38,581 nucleotides of DNA from Desulfosudis oleivorans (GTDB lineage: Bacteria > Desulfobacterota > Desulfobacteria > Desulfobacterales > SURF-7): contig DYJD01000047.1 in NCBI GenBank assembly GCA_020723325.1, forward strand, positions 1 to 38,581, read 5' to 3'. Shown here piece by piece: positions 16,078 to 25,904 of this stretch (positions within the stretch are counted from its first letter, which is position 1; every line of letters begins with the position of its first letter). The translations under genes were made by a program, and so were the position numbers. The notes under the pieces were generated by a model. The model saw nothing but the letters and a program-made list of their open reading frames with translations, was not told where the DNA came from and ran no database searches.

Positions 16078-16623
16078 TCAATAAACGGATTTGGCACCAT
16101 TGGCCTTCAATAATACAATCAATTCCATTTGATTGTATTGCTCGGCATAAGCAAGGGCATTGTATCCCAATTTGTTTTTGATATTGACGTCCGCGTTGTT
16201 TTCAATAAGCAATTTTACGATGGGCATGCGGCCATAGTAAATGGCGTAGGTCAATGCTGTCCAGCCATCATTATTTTGTTTGTTGAGATCCGCACGCTTT
16301 TTAACAAGAGCCACCGCAAGCGGGTAGTATTCATAATACGCAGCATAGAGCAGGGCCGTCCATCCATCGTTGTTTTGCATATCGGGATTGGCGCCGTTTT
16401 CAATCAAGTATTCAGCAATGGCATAATTGCCGCTTTGCGCAGCCAATATTAGGGCTGTATTTCCATGCGCGTCTTTTTCATTAAGATCGGTGCCTTTGGC
16501 ATGGACTTTTTTGACTTCATCCAATAGTTGATATCCAACTGCGGAATGCAGGGTATGGGAACGGCATGAAAAGAAAATCAGCAAAGCACAACATATGAAA
16601 CAACTGATCAGTTCTCGTCTCAT
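16078..16623 (-). CDS. Ankyrin-repeat protein, probable lipoprotein
   Basis: A 181-residue exported protein. A short hydrophobic signal (residues 4-19) ends in FFSC, a weak lipobox with Cys20. About four ankyrin repeats follow, marked by GNTALILAAQSGNYAIAEYL, then two DGWTAL-type repeats and GYNALAYAEQYN. Ankyrin repeats bind other proteins, and no partner is visible in the neighbourhood. AAGGA lies 8 bases before the ATG. The gene begins 36 bases after the tRNA-Thr on the same strand, and may use read-through from it. It converges on the PIN toxin gene. Confidence 0.85.
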   Translation of the reverse strand: MRRELISCFICCALLIFFSCRSHTLHSAVGYQLLDEVKKVHAKGTDLNEKDAHGNTALILAAQSGNYAIAEYLIENGANPDMQNNDGWTALLYAAYYEYYPLAVALVKKRADLNKQNNDGWTALTYAIYYGRMPIVKLLIENNADVNIKNKLGYNALAYAEQYNQMELIVLLKANGAKSVY

Positions 16624-16659
16624 ATGGTTCGTCCTTTCGGAAGGAGTCTGTTAAAAATT

Positions 16660-16735
<76 letters not shown>

Positions 16736-16809
16736 TTTTTGGGCGGTATAACCTGAAAAAGAAAGAACCTGAAAAGTGAAAGGCTTTTACCACATGGGCG
16801 GAAATGGGG

Positions 16810-17826
16810 TCAAGGGCTTTTTAGGGGAGCGACTTGAATTCCTTCTTTTTTGCGGGGCACGAAGCCCAGGCGCTTAAGCATGGCCAGGTCGTCGGCCAGG
16901 GAAATGCCGGTGGTGGTCAGGTAATTATCGGTCATGATGCCGCTGGCGCCGGCAAAGAAAATCAGAGGATGGAGATCCATGAGATTGGTGGCGCGGCCAC
17001 CGCAGATGAGGATGTCCTTGGCCGGCAGGACATAGCGGAACAGGGCAATGATTTTCAGGCAGCGCAGGGGAGTAAGATTTTGACAGTTTACCAAAGGTGT
17101 GCCGGCAATGGGTACCAGGAAATTGAGGGGTACGGCGTCCACATCCAGGTCGCGCAGGGCCAGGGCCAGTTCCAATACCTGAGCGTCGTTTTCACCCAGG
17201 CCGAAAATTCCGCCGGAGCAGATCGACAAACCGGCTCTTTGAGCGGCCTTCAGGGTGGCAATGCGTTCCTCATAGGTATGAGTTGAACAGATCTGCTGGA
17301 AAAAGCTTTGACTGGTTTCCAGATTATGATGGTAACGGGTCACACCCGCGGCTTTGAGCAGTTCCATATCGGTCTGATCCAGAATGCCCAAGGAGGCGCA
17401 GGTGGCAATATGCTCTTTGCCAAGTCCGGCCAAGGCCTCGGCCACGGCCGCAACTTCGTGCTTTGGCAGGCGCCGGCCACTGGTAACAATGGAATAGCGG
17501 TTGATGGGGGTCTGGGCCGCCCGCAATCCGCCTTGCTGCAACTCGTTTTTATTCATCAAACCATAGATGGGGGCATCGGTGCGGGCATGGGCGGATTGGG
17601 CGCAAAAGCGGCAGTCTTCGCTGCAGCGGCCGGATTTGCCATTGCAGATACAGCACAGGTGAATGCTGTTGCCGAAATTATGGCGCCGGATCAGGTCTGC
17701 ACCGGCCAGGAGCGCCATGGTGTTCTCTTCCGGCAGCCGGGCCAGTTCCAACAATTGGTCATGTCCGGGAACGATTCCTTCAATTATGGCTTCCGCCAAT
17801 TCAAACATAGCCTTAGCATTCATCAT
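16810..17826 (-). CDS. bioB: Biotin synthase BioB
   Basis: Radical-SAM enzyme that inserts sulfur into dethiobiotin, the last step of biotin synthesis. The [4Fe-4S] motif CSEDCRFC (Cys68, Cys72, Cys75) follows NGKSGR. RYHHNLET, the GIFGLGE strand and NFLVPIAGTPL are the further family blocks that hold SAM, dethiobiotin and the [2Fe-2S] cluster. At 338 aa it is standard length. GGAGG lies 5 bases before the paired ATGATG start. It is the last gene of the leftward biotin operon and is separated from bioD by a 110-base gap with an inverted repeat. Confidence 0.97.
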   Translation of the reverse strand: MMNAKAMFELAEAIIEGIVPGHDQLLELARLPEENTMALLAGADLIRRHNFGNSIHLCCICNGKSGRCSEDCRFCAQSAHARTDAPIYGLMNKNELQQGGLRAAQTPINRYSIVTSGRRLPKHEVAAVAEALAGLGKEHIATCASLGILDQTDMELLKAAGVTRYHHNLETSQSFFQQICSTHTYEERIATLKAAQRAGLSICSGGIFGLGENDAQVLELALALRDLDVDAVPLNFLVPIAGTPLVNCQNLTPLRCLKIIALFRYVLPAKDILICGGRATNLMDLHPLIFFAGASGIMTDNYLTTTGISLADDLAMLKRLGFVPRKKEGIQVAPLKSP

Positions 17827-17843
17827 TGGACCTCCTAACAGCA

Positions 17844-17940
17844 GGCTGAAGACCGAAGGCTGAAGGCTGTAAGAGAGGAGGATTTTGGTTTATTTTTTAC
17901 TTTCATTTTTTTCCTTCAGTCTTCAGCCTTCAGCCTTCAG
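17844..17940 (-). repeat. Inverted heptamer-type repeat between bioD and bioB
   Basis: The left arm (17844-17869) and right arm (17913-17940) are built from GGCTGAA-like units in opposite orientation. Bases 17844-17859 pair with 17913-17928 over 16 bp, with one G-U in the operon RNA. A shifted register pairs 17858-17869 with 17924-17935 over 12 perfect bp. The right arm overlaps the stop codon of bioD. There is no U-run directly after the stem, so it is not a classic terminator. It could stabilise or separate mRNA segments. Confidence 0.8.
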
Positions 17941-18563
17941 TCTATTTTTTGATATTCCCTCATCAGCGAGTCGCCATCAATCCGTGGCAAAGGCTCAATC
18001 TCTGCCAGCACGGATGTACTTCCGTAAAATTCAATGGCCTTTTTATTGCTGAGATTTTTCGGGCCGTTAATGACCACCCCCAGGATGGAAAGACCATAAC
18101 GCCGCATTTGCTCCAAGGACAACAAAGTATGGTTGATGGTGCCCAGGGTGCTGCGGGCCACCAGCAGGACCGGCAGGCCCAGTTGTTTCATGAGATCCAG
18201 CATGAAATCGGTCCGGTTCAGGGGCACCATGAGGCCGCCGGCGCCTTCCACGATGAGATGGCGGCCGGGGGCCGGGACCGGGGCCTGGAAACACTCCAGG
18301 CGGATTTGAACCCCCTCCAGTTCGGCCGCCGCATGGGGGGACAGGGGCCGGCTGAGCCGGTAGGTCTCTGGATGAAAATGGTCGTGGGGCAGACCGGTGA
18401 CCTGCTTGAGCCATTCCGTGTCCGTGGACGGCGCGAGACCGCTCTGGACGGGCTTCCAGTAATCGGCTTTCAATCCCAGGAGGAGCAGGGCGCATACCAG
18501 GCTTTTGCCCACATCCGTGTCCGTGCCGGTGACAAAGAATTTTTGCGGCCATTCAAAGCCCAT
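17937..18563 (-). CDS. bioD: Dethiobiotin synthetase BioD
   Basis: ATP-dependent enzyme that closes the ureido ring on 7,8-diaminononanoate with CO2. The P-loop GTDTDVGKS (residues 13-21) is at the N-terminus. KPVQSG, VEGAGGLMVPL and GVVINGP complete the family pattern. ATG 18563 gives 208 aa, the usual length, with GGAG upstream, and overlaps the end of bioF by 11 bases. The frame stays open further upstream, but that part is out-of-frame bioF sequence and is not conserved protein. Its last codons lie in a repeat arm. Confidence 0.95.
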   Translation of the reverse strand: MGFEWPQKFFVTGTDTDVGKSLVCALLLLGLKADYWKPVQSGLAPSTDTEWLKQVTGLPHDHFHPETYRLSRPLSPHAAAELEGVQIRLECFQAPVPAPGRHLIVEGAGGLMVPLNRTDFMLDLMKQLGLPVLLVARSTLGTINHTLLSLEQMRRYGLSILGVVINGPKNLSNKKAIEFYGSTSVLAEIEPLPRIDGDSLMREYQKID

Positions 18564-19731
18564 GGTTTTTTCTCCAGGCGGCAAATAGTTCAATGAGATT
18601 TTCGATCTGTTCCCGGGTATGGGAGGCTGACAGGGACAAACGGATGCGGGCCTGCCCCAGGGGCACGGTGGGCGGCCGGATGGCCACGGCCATGATCCCG
18701 TTTTCCTCCAGCCAGGCGGAAAGGGCCAGGGTGGCCTGTTCATCGTAGGTGAGCACCGGAATGATCTGGGTGGTGGAACCGCCGGTGTCATAGCCAAGCG
18801 CCTGCAGGGCCTTGCGCAAATAGTCGGCGTTGGCCTGCAGCCGGCTGCGCTCCGCCGAGAGTTGGGGAATCAAATCCAGGGCCGCGTCAATGGTGCCGAT
18901 GATTGCCGGCGGCAGGGCCGTGGAATAGATGAAGCCCGGGCAGCAGTTCACCAGATATTCCCGCATGGCTGCGGAAGCGGTGATATAGGCGCCGAAAGAG
19001 CCGCAGGCTTTGCTGAAAGTGCCCATGGTGAGACTCACGCCCTGGTCCTGGGTGAGGCCCAGGCCCCTTGGTCCGCAAACGCCGGTGGCATGGGCATCAT
19101 CTACAATTAGCAAGGCGCCGTATTCTTCCGCCAGGGCGGAAAGGGCGGCAATGTCACTGCAATCGCCGTCCATGCTGAAGACCGATTCGGTGATGATCAG
19201 GATGCGGGAAAAATCTTTGTCGCAATTTTCGGCAAGCAGACTTTTAAGATGGTCCAGACGGTTGTGCCCATAGGGCCGGACTCGGCAGCGGCAGAGGCGC
19301 GCGCCGTTGATCAGGCTGTTGTGGTTCAATTCATCGGAGAGGATCAGGGAACGCTTGTCCGCCAGGGCCGGCAAAATGGTCAGATTGGCTTGGAAGCCGG
19401 AATTGAAGATCAGGGCTGCCTCTGTGCCTTTCAGCTCGGCCAGTTTTTGTTCCACCTGCTCCACACAGTCAAAGGTGCCGCAGATCAGGCGCGAGGCCGT
19501 GGCCCCGGCCCCGTATTTTTCCATGAAGAGCCGGGCCCGTTCCTGGAGGGCCGGATGTTTGGACAAGCCCAGGTAGTCGTTGGAGGAGAAATTCAGCATG
19601 GTACGGCCCGCCACTTGCACCAGCACATCCGAGAGCGGGGTGACGGGTCTGAGCCGTCGCAGCAGATGCTGCTGCCGGCGCCGGTTGAGTTCGTCTGCAA
19701 TGAATTGATAGCGGTCGGTGTTGGTTCTCAT
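18553..19731 (-). CDS. bioF: 8-amino-7-oxononanoate synthase BioF
   Basis: PLP enzyme that condenses pimeloyl thioester with alanine. The family pattern is complete: [53 protein letters not shown], and [11 protein letters not shown] with the PLP-binding lysine. The C-terminus holds [19 protein letters not shown]. At 392 aa it is normal. Its start overlaps the bioA stop by four bases (ATGA) and its end overlaps bioD, so bioA-bioF-bioD should be translated together. Confidence 0.96.
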   Translation of the reverse strand: MRTNTDRYQFIADELNRRRQQHLLRRLRPVTPLSDVLVQVAGRTMLNFSSNDYLGLSKHPALQERARLFMEKYGAGATASRLICGTFDCVEQVEQKLAELKGTEAALIFNSGFQANLTILPALADKRSLILSDELNHNSLINGARLCRCRVRPYGHNRLDHLKSLLAENCDKDFSRILIITESVFSMDGDCSDIAALSALAEEYGALLIVDDAHATGVCGPRGLGLTQDQGVSLTMGTFSKACGSFGAYITASAAMREYLVNCCPGFIYSTALPPAIIGTIDAALDLIPQLSAERSRLQANADYLRKALQALGYDTGGSTTQIIPVLTYDEQATLALSAWLEENGIMAVAIRPPTVPLGQARIRLSLSASHTREQIENLIELFAAWRKNHGL

Positions 19732-21023
19732 TCCGGAATTTTTTCCTGGGAAATCACGTTGTGCATGGCCCGGGTGAGGACGGTCAGATCTTTTCCGTCA
19801 ATGATATAGGGTGGCATGACATAGACCAGCTTGCCAAAGGGCCGGACCCAGACCCCTGCCTGGACAAAGCGCTGCTGCATTTCGGCCATGTTCACCTGCT
19901 GATGGAGTTCCACCACGCCGATGGCGCCCAGCACGCGCACCTCCGCCACCTGGGGCAAAGCGCGGCAGGGGGCCAATTCCTCGCTGAGCTGTTTTTCAAT
20001 GCCGGCCACCTGTTCCTGCCACGGGCCGGTGATCAGCAGCTCCAGGCTGGCCGCGGCCACGGCGCAGGCCAGGGGATTGGCCATGAAGGTGGGGCCGTGC
20101 ATGAACAGTCCCGGACGGCCCCGGCTGATGGTTTTGCTCACCGTGGATGTGGTCAGGGTGGCGGCCAGGCTCAGGTAGCCGCCGGTGAGGGCCTTGCCCA
20201 GGCAGAGGATGTCCGGGTTGACCCGGGCCTGCTCACAGGCAAACAGGCTGCCGGTGCGGCCGAAGCCCGTGGCGATTTCATCCAGGATCAGCAGGACGTC
20301 ATATTCCCGGGCCAGTTCCGCCACCCGTTTCAGAAAGGCCGGGGCGTAAAAGCGCATGCCCCCCGCACCCTGGACAATGGGTTCCAGAATCACGGCGGCA
20401 ATCTCGGCATGGTGGTCGGCCAGAATTTGCCGGAACTCCGTAATGTCCTCTTCCTGAAATGGGCGCCGGTAGCTGGCCGGCGGGGCCGGCGCAAAATATT
20501 GGGCGGGCAGGATGCCTTGAAACAAGGCATGCATTCCGCCAAGGGGATCGCAGACGGACATGGCGGCAAAGGTGTCGCCGTGGTAGCCCCCCCGCACGGT
20601 GAGCAATTTGTGCTTTTGGGGCAGGTTGCGGGCCTGCTGGAATTGCAGGGCCATTTTGACGGCCACTTCAACCGCCACGGAACCGGAATCGCAGAAAAAG
20701 ACCTGATCCAGTCCGGCCGGGACCGTAGCCAGGAGCAGCTCGGCCAATTCCACGGCCGGGCCGTGGGTCAGGCCGCCGAACATGACATGGGCTGTTTTTT
20801 CCAATTGGGCCTGGGCAGCAGCGTTCAATACCGGGTGGTTGTAACCGTGGATCACGGCCCACCAGGAGGCCATGCCGTCGATGAGCTCGCGGCCGTCCTC
20901 CAGAATGATGCGCACGCCCCTGGCTGCACGCACCGGGTATACCGGCAAGGGGTCGATCATGGAGGTGTAAGGGTGCCAGATATGTTTGCGATCGAATGCC
21001 GATAGATCCCGGACGGATTTCAT
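19728..21023 (-). CDS. bioA: Adenosylmethionine-8-amino-7-oxononanoate aminotransferase BioA
   Basis: PLP aminotransferase that uses SAM as amino donor to make 7,8-diaminononanoate. Visible blocks are [45 protein letters not shown]-like [38 protein letters not shown], and LGKALTGGY with the PLP lysine. I chose ATG 21023 (431 aa) because it has GGAG at 8 bases and matches the usual BioA start. A TTG at 21086 would overlap birA and add a non-conserved 21 residues. It is the first biosynthetic gene after birA. Confidence 0.95.
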   Translation of the reverse strand: MKSVRDLSAFDRKHIWHPYTSMIDPLPVYPVRAARGVRIILEDGRELIDGMASWWAVIHGYNHPVLNAAAQAQLEKTAHVMFGGLTHGPAVELAELLLATVPAGLDQVFFCDSGSVAVEVAVKMALQFQQARNLPQKHKLLTVRGGYHGDTFAAMSVCDPLGGMHALFQGILPAQYFAPAPPASYRRPFQEEDITEFRQILADHHAEIAAVILEPIVQGAGGMRFYAPAFLKRVAELAREYDVLLILDEIATGFGRTGSLFACEQARVNPDILCLGKALTGGYLSLAATLTTSTVSKTISRGRPGLFMHGPTFMANPLACAVAAASLELLITGPWQEQVAGIEKQLSEELAPCRALPQVAEVRVLGAIGVVELHQQVNMAEMQQRFVQAGVWVRPFGKLVYVMPPYIIDGKDLTVLTRAMHNVISQEKIPE

Positions 21024-21078
21024 TTTCCGGGCTCCGCCGGGTGTACTTGGAGCAAATTCATGGGGATTCCGGGCGGTT

Positions 21079-22050
21079 TCAGACAAAGTTCACATCTCCT
21101 GACAAGACCCGCAGGGAGCGGCCGTTGTCGTCCATGATGAGCAGGGCGCCGTCATGGTCGATATCCTGCGCGGTGCCGCTGTGGGTTTGATGGTTCAAGG
21201 TCACCGTCACCCGGCGGCCGATGGTATTGGTCATGGTGCGCAAGCGCTGGATGACCGAATCAAAACCCTGGGAAAGGGCAGCCTGGTAAAGAGTTTCGAA
21301 TTCCTGCAGAAATTGCCGCAAAAGGCCCACCCGGGAATAGGTCCTGCCGCTTTCCAGGAACAGGGAGGTGGCGGTCCCACTAAGTTCCGGCGGAAACACG
21401 GCGGTGTTCACGTTCAAGCCTAGGCCCACGATCACGTGATTGACGGCATCCATGTCCGTGCTGATTTCGGTTAATATGCCGGCGAGCTTGCGCTGTCCGA
21501 GGAAAAGATCATTGGGCCATTTCACCAGGGCGGTAAGGCCGGTGTGGTTCCGCACTGAGTCGGCTGCGGCCACGGCGGACAAAAGGGTCAGGCGCGGCAC
21601 TTCAAAAGGCGACAGGTCCGGCCGCAGGATCATGGAAAGGCAAATGCCTTCCCCCGGGGGGGAAAACCAGTAGCGGCCTTTGCGGCCTCGGCCGGCGGTC
21701 TGGGTTTCAGCCAGCACCAGGGTGCCTTCGGCTGCGCCTTGGACTGCCAGCTCCTTGGCCAGGGTGTTGGTTGATTCCAGGCTGTTGAAATGGTGGATGG
21801 CCTTCTTGCCCAGAAAAACAGTGCCCAGGTCTTGGCGGATCTCTTCCGGCAAAAGCTGGTCGGAGGTGCGCCGGAGCAGATAGCCTTTGCGGGGCAGGGA
21901 TTCAATCATGTAGCCGTCCTGCTTTAACTTGCACATATGCTTCCAGACCGCGGCCCGGCTGATATTTACTTCCGCGCTCAGGTTCTCACCGGAAATCCAG
22001 CGGCCGTTGTTGTTTTTCAATATGGAAAGTATGCGGGCCTGGGTGGACAT
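21079..22050 (-). CDS. birA: Biotin operon repressor / biotin-protein ligase BirA
   Basis: Bifunctional protein: it attaches biotin to carrier proteins and, with biotinyl-AMP bound, represses the biotin operon. A winged-helix domain fills the first 65 residues ([18 protein letters not shown] is the recognition region). The catalytic domain shows [20 protein letters not shown] for biotinyl-AMP, [17 protein letters not shown] and GLGLNVN. A small C-terminal SH3-like domain ends the protein. The DNA-binding domain is complete, and a matching operator lies upstream at 22179-22209. It is the first gene of birA-bioA-bioF-bioD-bioB, so it is autoregulated. Confidence 0.95.
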   Translation of the reverse strand: MSTQARILSILKNNNGRWISGENLSAEVNISRAAVWKHMCKLKQDGYMIESLPRKGYLLRRTSDQLLPEEIRQDLGTVFLGKKAIHHFNSLESTNTLAKELAVQGAAEGTLVLAETQTAGRGRKGRYWFSPPGEGICLSMILRPDLSPFEVPRLTLLSAVAAADSVRNHTGLTALVKWPNDLFLGQRKLAGILTEISTDMDAVNHVIVGLGLNVNTAVFPPELSGTATSLFLESGRTYSRVGLLRQFLQEFETLYQAALSQGFDSVIQRLRTMTNTIGRRVTVTLNHQTHSGTAQDIDHDGALLIMDDNGRSLRVLSGDVNFV

Positions 22051-22074
22051 TCAGAACTCACTCTTTCGCCTTGT

Positions 22075-22112
22075 TCTCTTGCTCTTGCTCTTGCTCTTAC
22101 TCTTGCTCTTAA
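22075..22112 (-). repeat. AAGAGY hexamer tract in the birA leader
   Basis: Read on the birA strand this is TTAAGAGCAAGAGTAAG followed by AAGAGC units, about six copies, ending some 25 bases before the birA ATG. It is the inverted partner of 22308-22344. The segment 22096-22112 is the exact reverse complement of 22308-22324 (17 bases). Confidence 0.85.
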
Positions 22113-22178
22113 ATCGTAATCCAAGCTAAAGCCATCCAAATCTATATATTATCAGAACTTATAGATCATACCCCTAAC

Positions 22179-22209
22179 TGTCAACCAAAAAAGATATAAC
22201 CGGTTGACA
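22179..22209. promoter_or_regulatory. BirA operator
   Basis: TGTCAACC (22179-22186), a 15-base spacer and GGTTGACA (22202-22209) form a perfect 8-bp dyad of the BirA type. On the birA strand the left arm contains TTGACA, a likely -35 box, followed after 17 bases by TAAGTT, so bound BirA would block this promoter. The site also lies within reach of the divergent mfd promoter. Confidence 0.85.
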
Positions 22210-22307
22210 ATTGTAATCAGAATTTGGAGTTCAATCAACATCAGGCTTGCGCCTGAGTTTGGGCGGGTATATAACGACAGCCGAAAAAGGGTGGGGGTAG
22301 AGCTAGA

Positions 22308-22344
22308 TTAAGAGCAAGAGTAAGAGTAAGAGTAAGAGTAAGAG
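22308..22344 (+). repeat. AAGAGY hexamer tract in the mfd leader
   Basis: TTAAGAGCAAGAGTAAG followed by further AAGAGT units, about six copies, runs directly into the GAGGGG ribosome site of mfd. It is in the same sense relative to mfd as the tract at 22075-22112 is to birA. The two tracts frame a 195-base loop holding the BirA operator. Confidence 0.85.
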
Positions 22345-22350
22345 GGGAAG

Positions 22351-25300
22351 ATGAACCAGCTACCTGGAGCGGATATTTTTGTTGAACTCGGCCATCAGCT
22401 CCTGAAGGATCATACCAACAGGGTGTTGTCAGGGCTTTCCGGGTCCGAGCGCGCCCTGCTGACAGCCCGGTTGTTTCAGCAGCATCGCCAAAATCTGGTG
22501 GTGGTTCTGGCAAGTAGCCGGGAAGCGGAGCAGTTTCTCACGGATCTGCGCTTTTTTTTAAATAACGAAGACACCCCGGTTTTATATTTTCCGCCTTACA
22601 ATCTACTGCCCTATAAAATGTTGCCCTATCACAATGAGATCGCCGCGGATCGCATCCGGGTTTTATTTCAGGTGATTCAGTCGGCCCGACCCTGGATTCT
22701 TGTCACCACCGTGGCCGCGGTCATGCGCCGGCTGATGCCCAAGACAACCCTTCTGGACTTTTCCGAACTGGTCATGGCCGGGGAGGAGCTCGACCGGGAT
22801 GCCCTGGTGGAAAAAATGGTGGCCGGCGGCTATATCCGCAGCGCCATTGTGGAGGAGGCCGGTGATTTCTGCGTGCGCGGCGCCATTCTGGATGTTTTTT
22901 CACCCTTGTATCCGGACCCCCTGCGCATCGAGCTGTTCGGCGACACGGTGGATTCCCTGCGTTTTTTTTCCGTGGGCAGCCAGCGCAAACTGCGGGATGT
23001 GAGCGAGGCGATCATTCCGCCGGCCCGCGAGACCGTCATCAAGCAGGCGGATCTCAAGGATTTCATCATCCGGGTGCGCACCCGCGCCGCCGAGCAACAG
23101 ACCGCCCCCACCGAGGTGCGCGGCATCATCGACAAGATCCGCAACGAGGGCTTTTTCCCAGGGATCGAAAGCTTGCTGTCCCTGATCTACCCCCGTCTGG
23201 ACAGCCTGCTGAATTATCTGCCGGCGGATAGCCGCTTTGTGTTGTTGGAACCCGGGGCCCTGGAAGCAGCGGCCGTGGAAACCTTTGCCCTGGCCGCCGG
23301 CCAGTACCAGGCCGCCAGCCATGAGAATCGACTGTGCGTACCGCCTGAAGATCTTTACCTGGACTGGCCCGGTGTGCTGGAGGGCCTGAAGAGCCGATTC
23401 CGCATCAGCATGGAAGCCCTAACCATTGAAAAAGCCCTGGCAGATCAAGCCGGAAAAGGGGATGGGCTCAAGATCCAAATCCGGGACAATAGTGAAGTGC
23501 GCTCGGCCCTGCAGAACCCCATTGAAAAAGATTATCTGCTCAAGCCTCTGGTGGAATGGATTGAAGCTCGCAGGCAGGAGGGTCACAGCGTGCTCATGGT
23601 GTGCGGCACCCCTTCCCAGGCCGAGCGGTTGCGGGCCTTGCTTCAGCCTTACGGCCTGGAAGCGCGTATGCATACGGGCCTACCGGATCTTACCCGGGCC
23701 CGGGGACTGGTGTATATCTGCATCGGCCGCTTGTCCGCCGGTTTTGTCTGGCAGGCTGCGGGCCTGGCCGTCATCACGGAAAATGAGATTTTCGGAGAAA
23801 AGCGCCGCCGCAGGACCATCCCCAAAACGGACGTGCGCACCGAGCTTTTGGCCATTGAGGAGCTCAAGCAGGAGGATCTGGTGGTCCATGTGGAACACGG
23901 CATCGGCCGCTACCAGGGCCTTACCAAATTGAATCTGAACGGCGTGACCAATGATTTCCTGCTGATCCTGTACCAGGACGACGACAAGCTCTACCTGCCG
24001 GTGGAGCGCATGAACATGGTGCGCAAGTATGTGGGGGTGGACGGGATTGCGCCGGTGCTGGACAAGATGGGCGGCAAGGGCTGGGAGCGCACCAAGAAAA
24101 AAGCCAAGGAGGAAGTGGAAAAGATCGCCGGTGAATTGCTGGAATTGTATGCGGCCCGCAAGGTTCAACAAGGACATGCCTTTGAAAAGGCGGACAGTTA
24201 TTTTAGGGATTTTGAGGCTGGTTTTGCCTATGAGGAGACCCGGGATCAGCTTAGGGCCATCGATGATGTCCTGGATGACATGGAGTCGGCCAATCCCATG
24301 GACCGGCTGGTGTGCGGGGACGTGGGTTACGGCAAGACCGAAGTGGCCCTGCGGGCCTCTTTCAAGGCGGTGAGCGACAGCAAACAAGTGGCGGTGCTGG
24401 TGCCCACCACGGTGCTGGCCGAGCAGCACTTCAAGACCTTCAGCGAGCGCTTCAAGCGCTATCCAGTGCAGATCGCCTGTCTGAACCGCTTCCGCGCCCC
24501 AAAGGAACGTAAACAGATCGTGGATGGACTGAAACAAGGAAAAATCGACATTGTGGTGGGCACCCATCGCCTGCTGCAAAAGGATGTGGGCTTCAAGGAT
24601 CTGGGGCTGATCATTCTGGACGAGGAGCAGCGTTTCGGGGTCAAGCACAAGGAAAAACTCAAACAATTGCGCACCACCGTGGATGTGCTGGCTCTGACCG
24701 CCACCCCCATTCCGCGCACCCTGCACATGTCCCTCATGGGGATTCGGGATATCAGCGTGATTTCCACGCCGCCGGAACAGCGCCATCCCATCGTCACCTA
24801 CATTTCCGAATATGACGACGGCATCATCGTGGATGCCGTGCGCAACGAGTTGAAGCGCAAGGGCCAGGTTTTTTTCATCCACAACAACATCCACACCATT
24901 GAGAAAATCGCCGGTCATTTGCGCAAACTGCTGCCTGAAGTCCGCCTGGCCGTGGCCCACGGCCGTCAAAACGAAGACGAGCTGGAAAAAGTCATGGTGC
25001 GTTTCATTGCCAAGGAAATCGACATGCTGGTCTGCACCACCATTGTGGAATCCGGCCTGGACATTCCTTCGGCCAATACCATCCTGATCAACCGGGCTGA
25101 TCGCTTCGGTCTTTCCCAGATCTACCAGTTGCGGGGCCGGGTGGGCCGGGCCGATGAACAGGCCTATGCCTACCTGTTCATTCCCAAGGAAACCCTCCTG
25201 GGCAAGGACGCCCAAAAGAGGTTGAAGGTGCTTATGGAGCACAGTGATCTGGGGGCCGGGTTCCAGATCGCCATGAGCGATCTGCAAATCCGGGGGGGCG

Positions 25301-25866
25301 GGGATGCCCTGGGGGTTTCCCAGTCCGGCCATATCGCCGCCGTGGGGTACGACATGTTCCTGCAATTGCTGGAAAACGCCGTTTCCGAGCTGAAAGGCAT
25401 GCCGGTGCTGGAGCCCCTGGAGCCGGAAATCAACGTGGCCTTGTCAGCCTTCATCCCTGAAAATTACATCCCGGACATTGACCAGCGGCTCACCGCCTAT
25501 CGGCGGCTGGCCAAAATGGTTGAGCTCAAGGAAATCAATGCCTACAAGGAAGAGCTGCAAGACCGCTTCGGCCCCCTGCCGGAACCGGCCCTTAGTCTGC
25601 TCCTGAAAATCATGCTGAAAATATTGGCAAAAAATGCCGGGATCAAGCGCCTGGATTTGACCGGGCCCCAATTGAGCCTGCATTTTTCCCCGGTGCATCA
25701 GAAAAATCCCCTGGGAATCGTGGACCTGGTGGGCGCAACCCCGGATCGGTTCCAGTTCAGCGCGGACAGCGTGCTGAAAATTCGGCTGGCCACCCTGGCC
25801 CCCAACCCGGCCCTGGCAGAAACCAAAAACATCTTGAAAGAAATAGCCCGGCGTGTTAACTGCTGA
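22351..25866 (+). CDS. mfd: Transcription-repair coupling factor Mfd
   Basis: ATP-driven translocase that removes RNA polymerase stalled at DNA damage and recruits UvrA. In order, a UvrB-like module fills roughly residues 10-350. The RNA-polymerase-interacting CarD-like domain follows (EDLVVHVEHGIGRYQGL, about 510-525), then helicase motif I GYGKTEVALRA (about 658), DEEQRFG, TATPIPRTLHMS, RGRVGRADEQAYAYLF, and the C-terminal TRCF domain (ENYIPDIDQRLTAYRRLA). At 1171 aa it is full length. GAGGGG lies 3 bases before the ATG. It leads a long rightward gene run and is divergent from birA. Confidence 0.98.
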   Translation: MNQLPGADIFVELGHQLLKDHTNRVLSGLSGSERALLTARLFQQHRQNLVVVLASSREAEQFLTDLRFFLNNEDTPVLYFPPYNLLPYKMLPYHNEIAADRIRVLFQVIQSARPWILVTTVAAVMRRLMPKTTLLDFSELVMAGEELDRDALVEKMVAGGYIRSAIVEEAGDFCVRGAILDVFSPLYPDPLRIELFGDTVDSLRFFSVGSQRKLRDVSEAIIPPARETVIKQADLKDFIIRVRTRAAEQQTAPTEVRGIIDKIRNEGFFPGIESLLSLIYPRLDSLLNYLPADSRFVLLEPGALEAAAVETFALAAGQYQAASHENRLCVPPEDLYLDWPGVLEGLKSRFRISMEALTIEKALADQAGKGDGLKIQIRDNSEVRSALQNPIEKDYLLKPLVEWIEARRQEGHSVLMVCGTPSQAERLRALLQPYGLEARMHTGLPDLTRARGLVYICIGRLSAGFVWQAAGLAVITENEIFGEKRRRRTIPKTDVRTELLAIEELKQEDLVVHVEHGIGRYQGLTKLNLNGVTNDFLLILYQDDDKLYLPVERMNMVRKYVGVDGIAPVLDKMGGKGWERTKKKAKEEVEKIAGELLELYAARKVQQGHAFEKADSYFRDFEAGFAYEETRDQLRAIDDVLDDMESANPMDRLVCGDVGYGKTEVALRASFKAVSDSKQVAVLVPTTVLAEQHFKTFSERFKRYPVQIACLNRFRAPKERKQIVDGLKQGKIDIVVGTHRLLQKDVGFKDLGLIILDEEQRFGVKHKEKLKQLRTTVDVLALTATPIPRTLHMSLMGIRDISVISTPPEQRHPIVTYISEYDDGIIVDAVRNELKRKGQVFFIHNNIHTIEKIAGHLRKLLPEVRLAVAHGRQNEDELEKVMVRFIAKEIDMLVCTTIVESGLDIPSANTILINRADRFGLSQIYQLRGRVGRADEQAYAYLFIPKETLLGKDAQKRLKVLMEHSDLGAGFQIAMSDLQIRGGGDALGVSQSGHIAAVGYDMFLQLLENAVSELKGMPVLEPLEPEINVALSAFIPENYIPDIDQRLTAYRRLAKMVELKEINAYKEELQDRFGPLPEPALSLLLKIMLKILAKNAGIKRLDLTGPQLSLHFSPVHQKNPLGIVDLVGATPDRFQFSADSVLKIRLATLAPNPALAETKNILKEIARRVNC

Positions 25867-25904
25867 AAATTAGGCCCGTGACACACAGGGAACGGATTTT
25901 TGCC

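Noticed and set aside
18564-18797. N-terminal extension of bioD
   Set aside because: It is bioF sequence read in another frame (Pro/Trp-rich); the P-loop lies at the usual distance from ATG 18563.
19761-21005. Open frame of 414 codons antisense to bioA
   Set aside because: bioA motifs are complete on the minus strand; the plus-strand product has no family pattern.
23680-25365. Long open frame (561 codons) antisense to mfd
   Set aside because: Low-complexity His/Gln/Gly-rich product typical of a GC-rich antisense frame; mfd is complete on the other strand.
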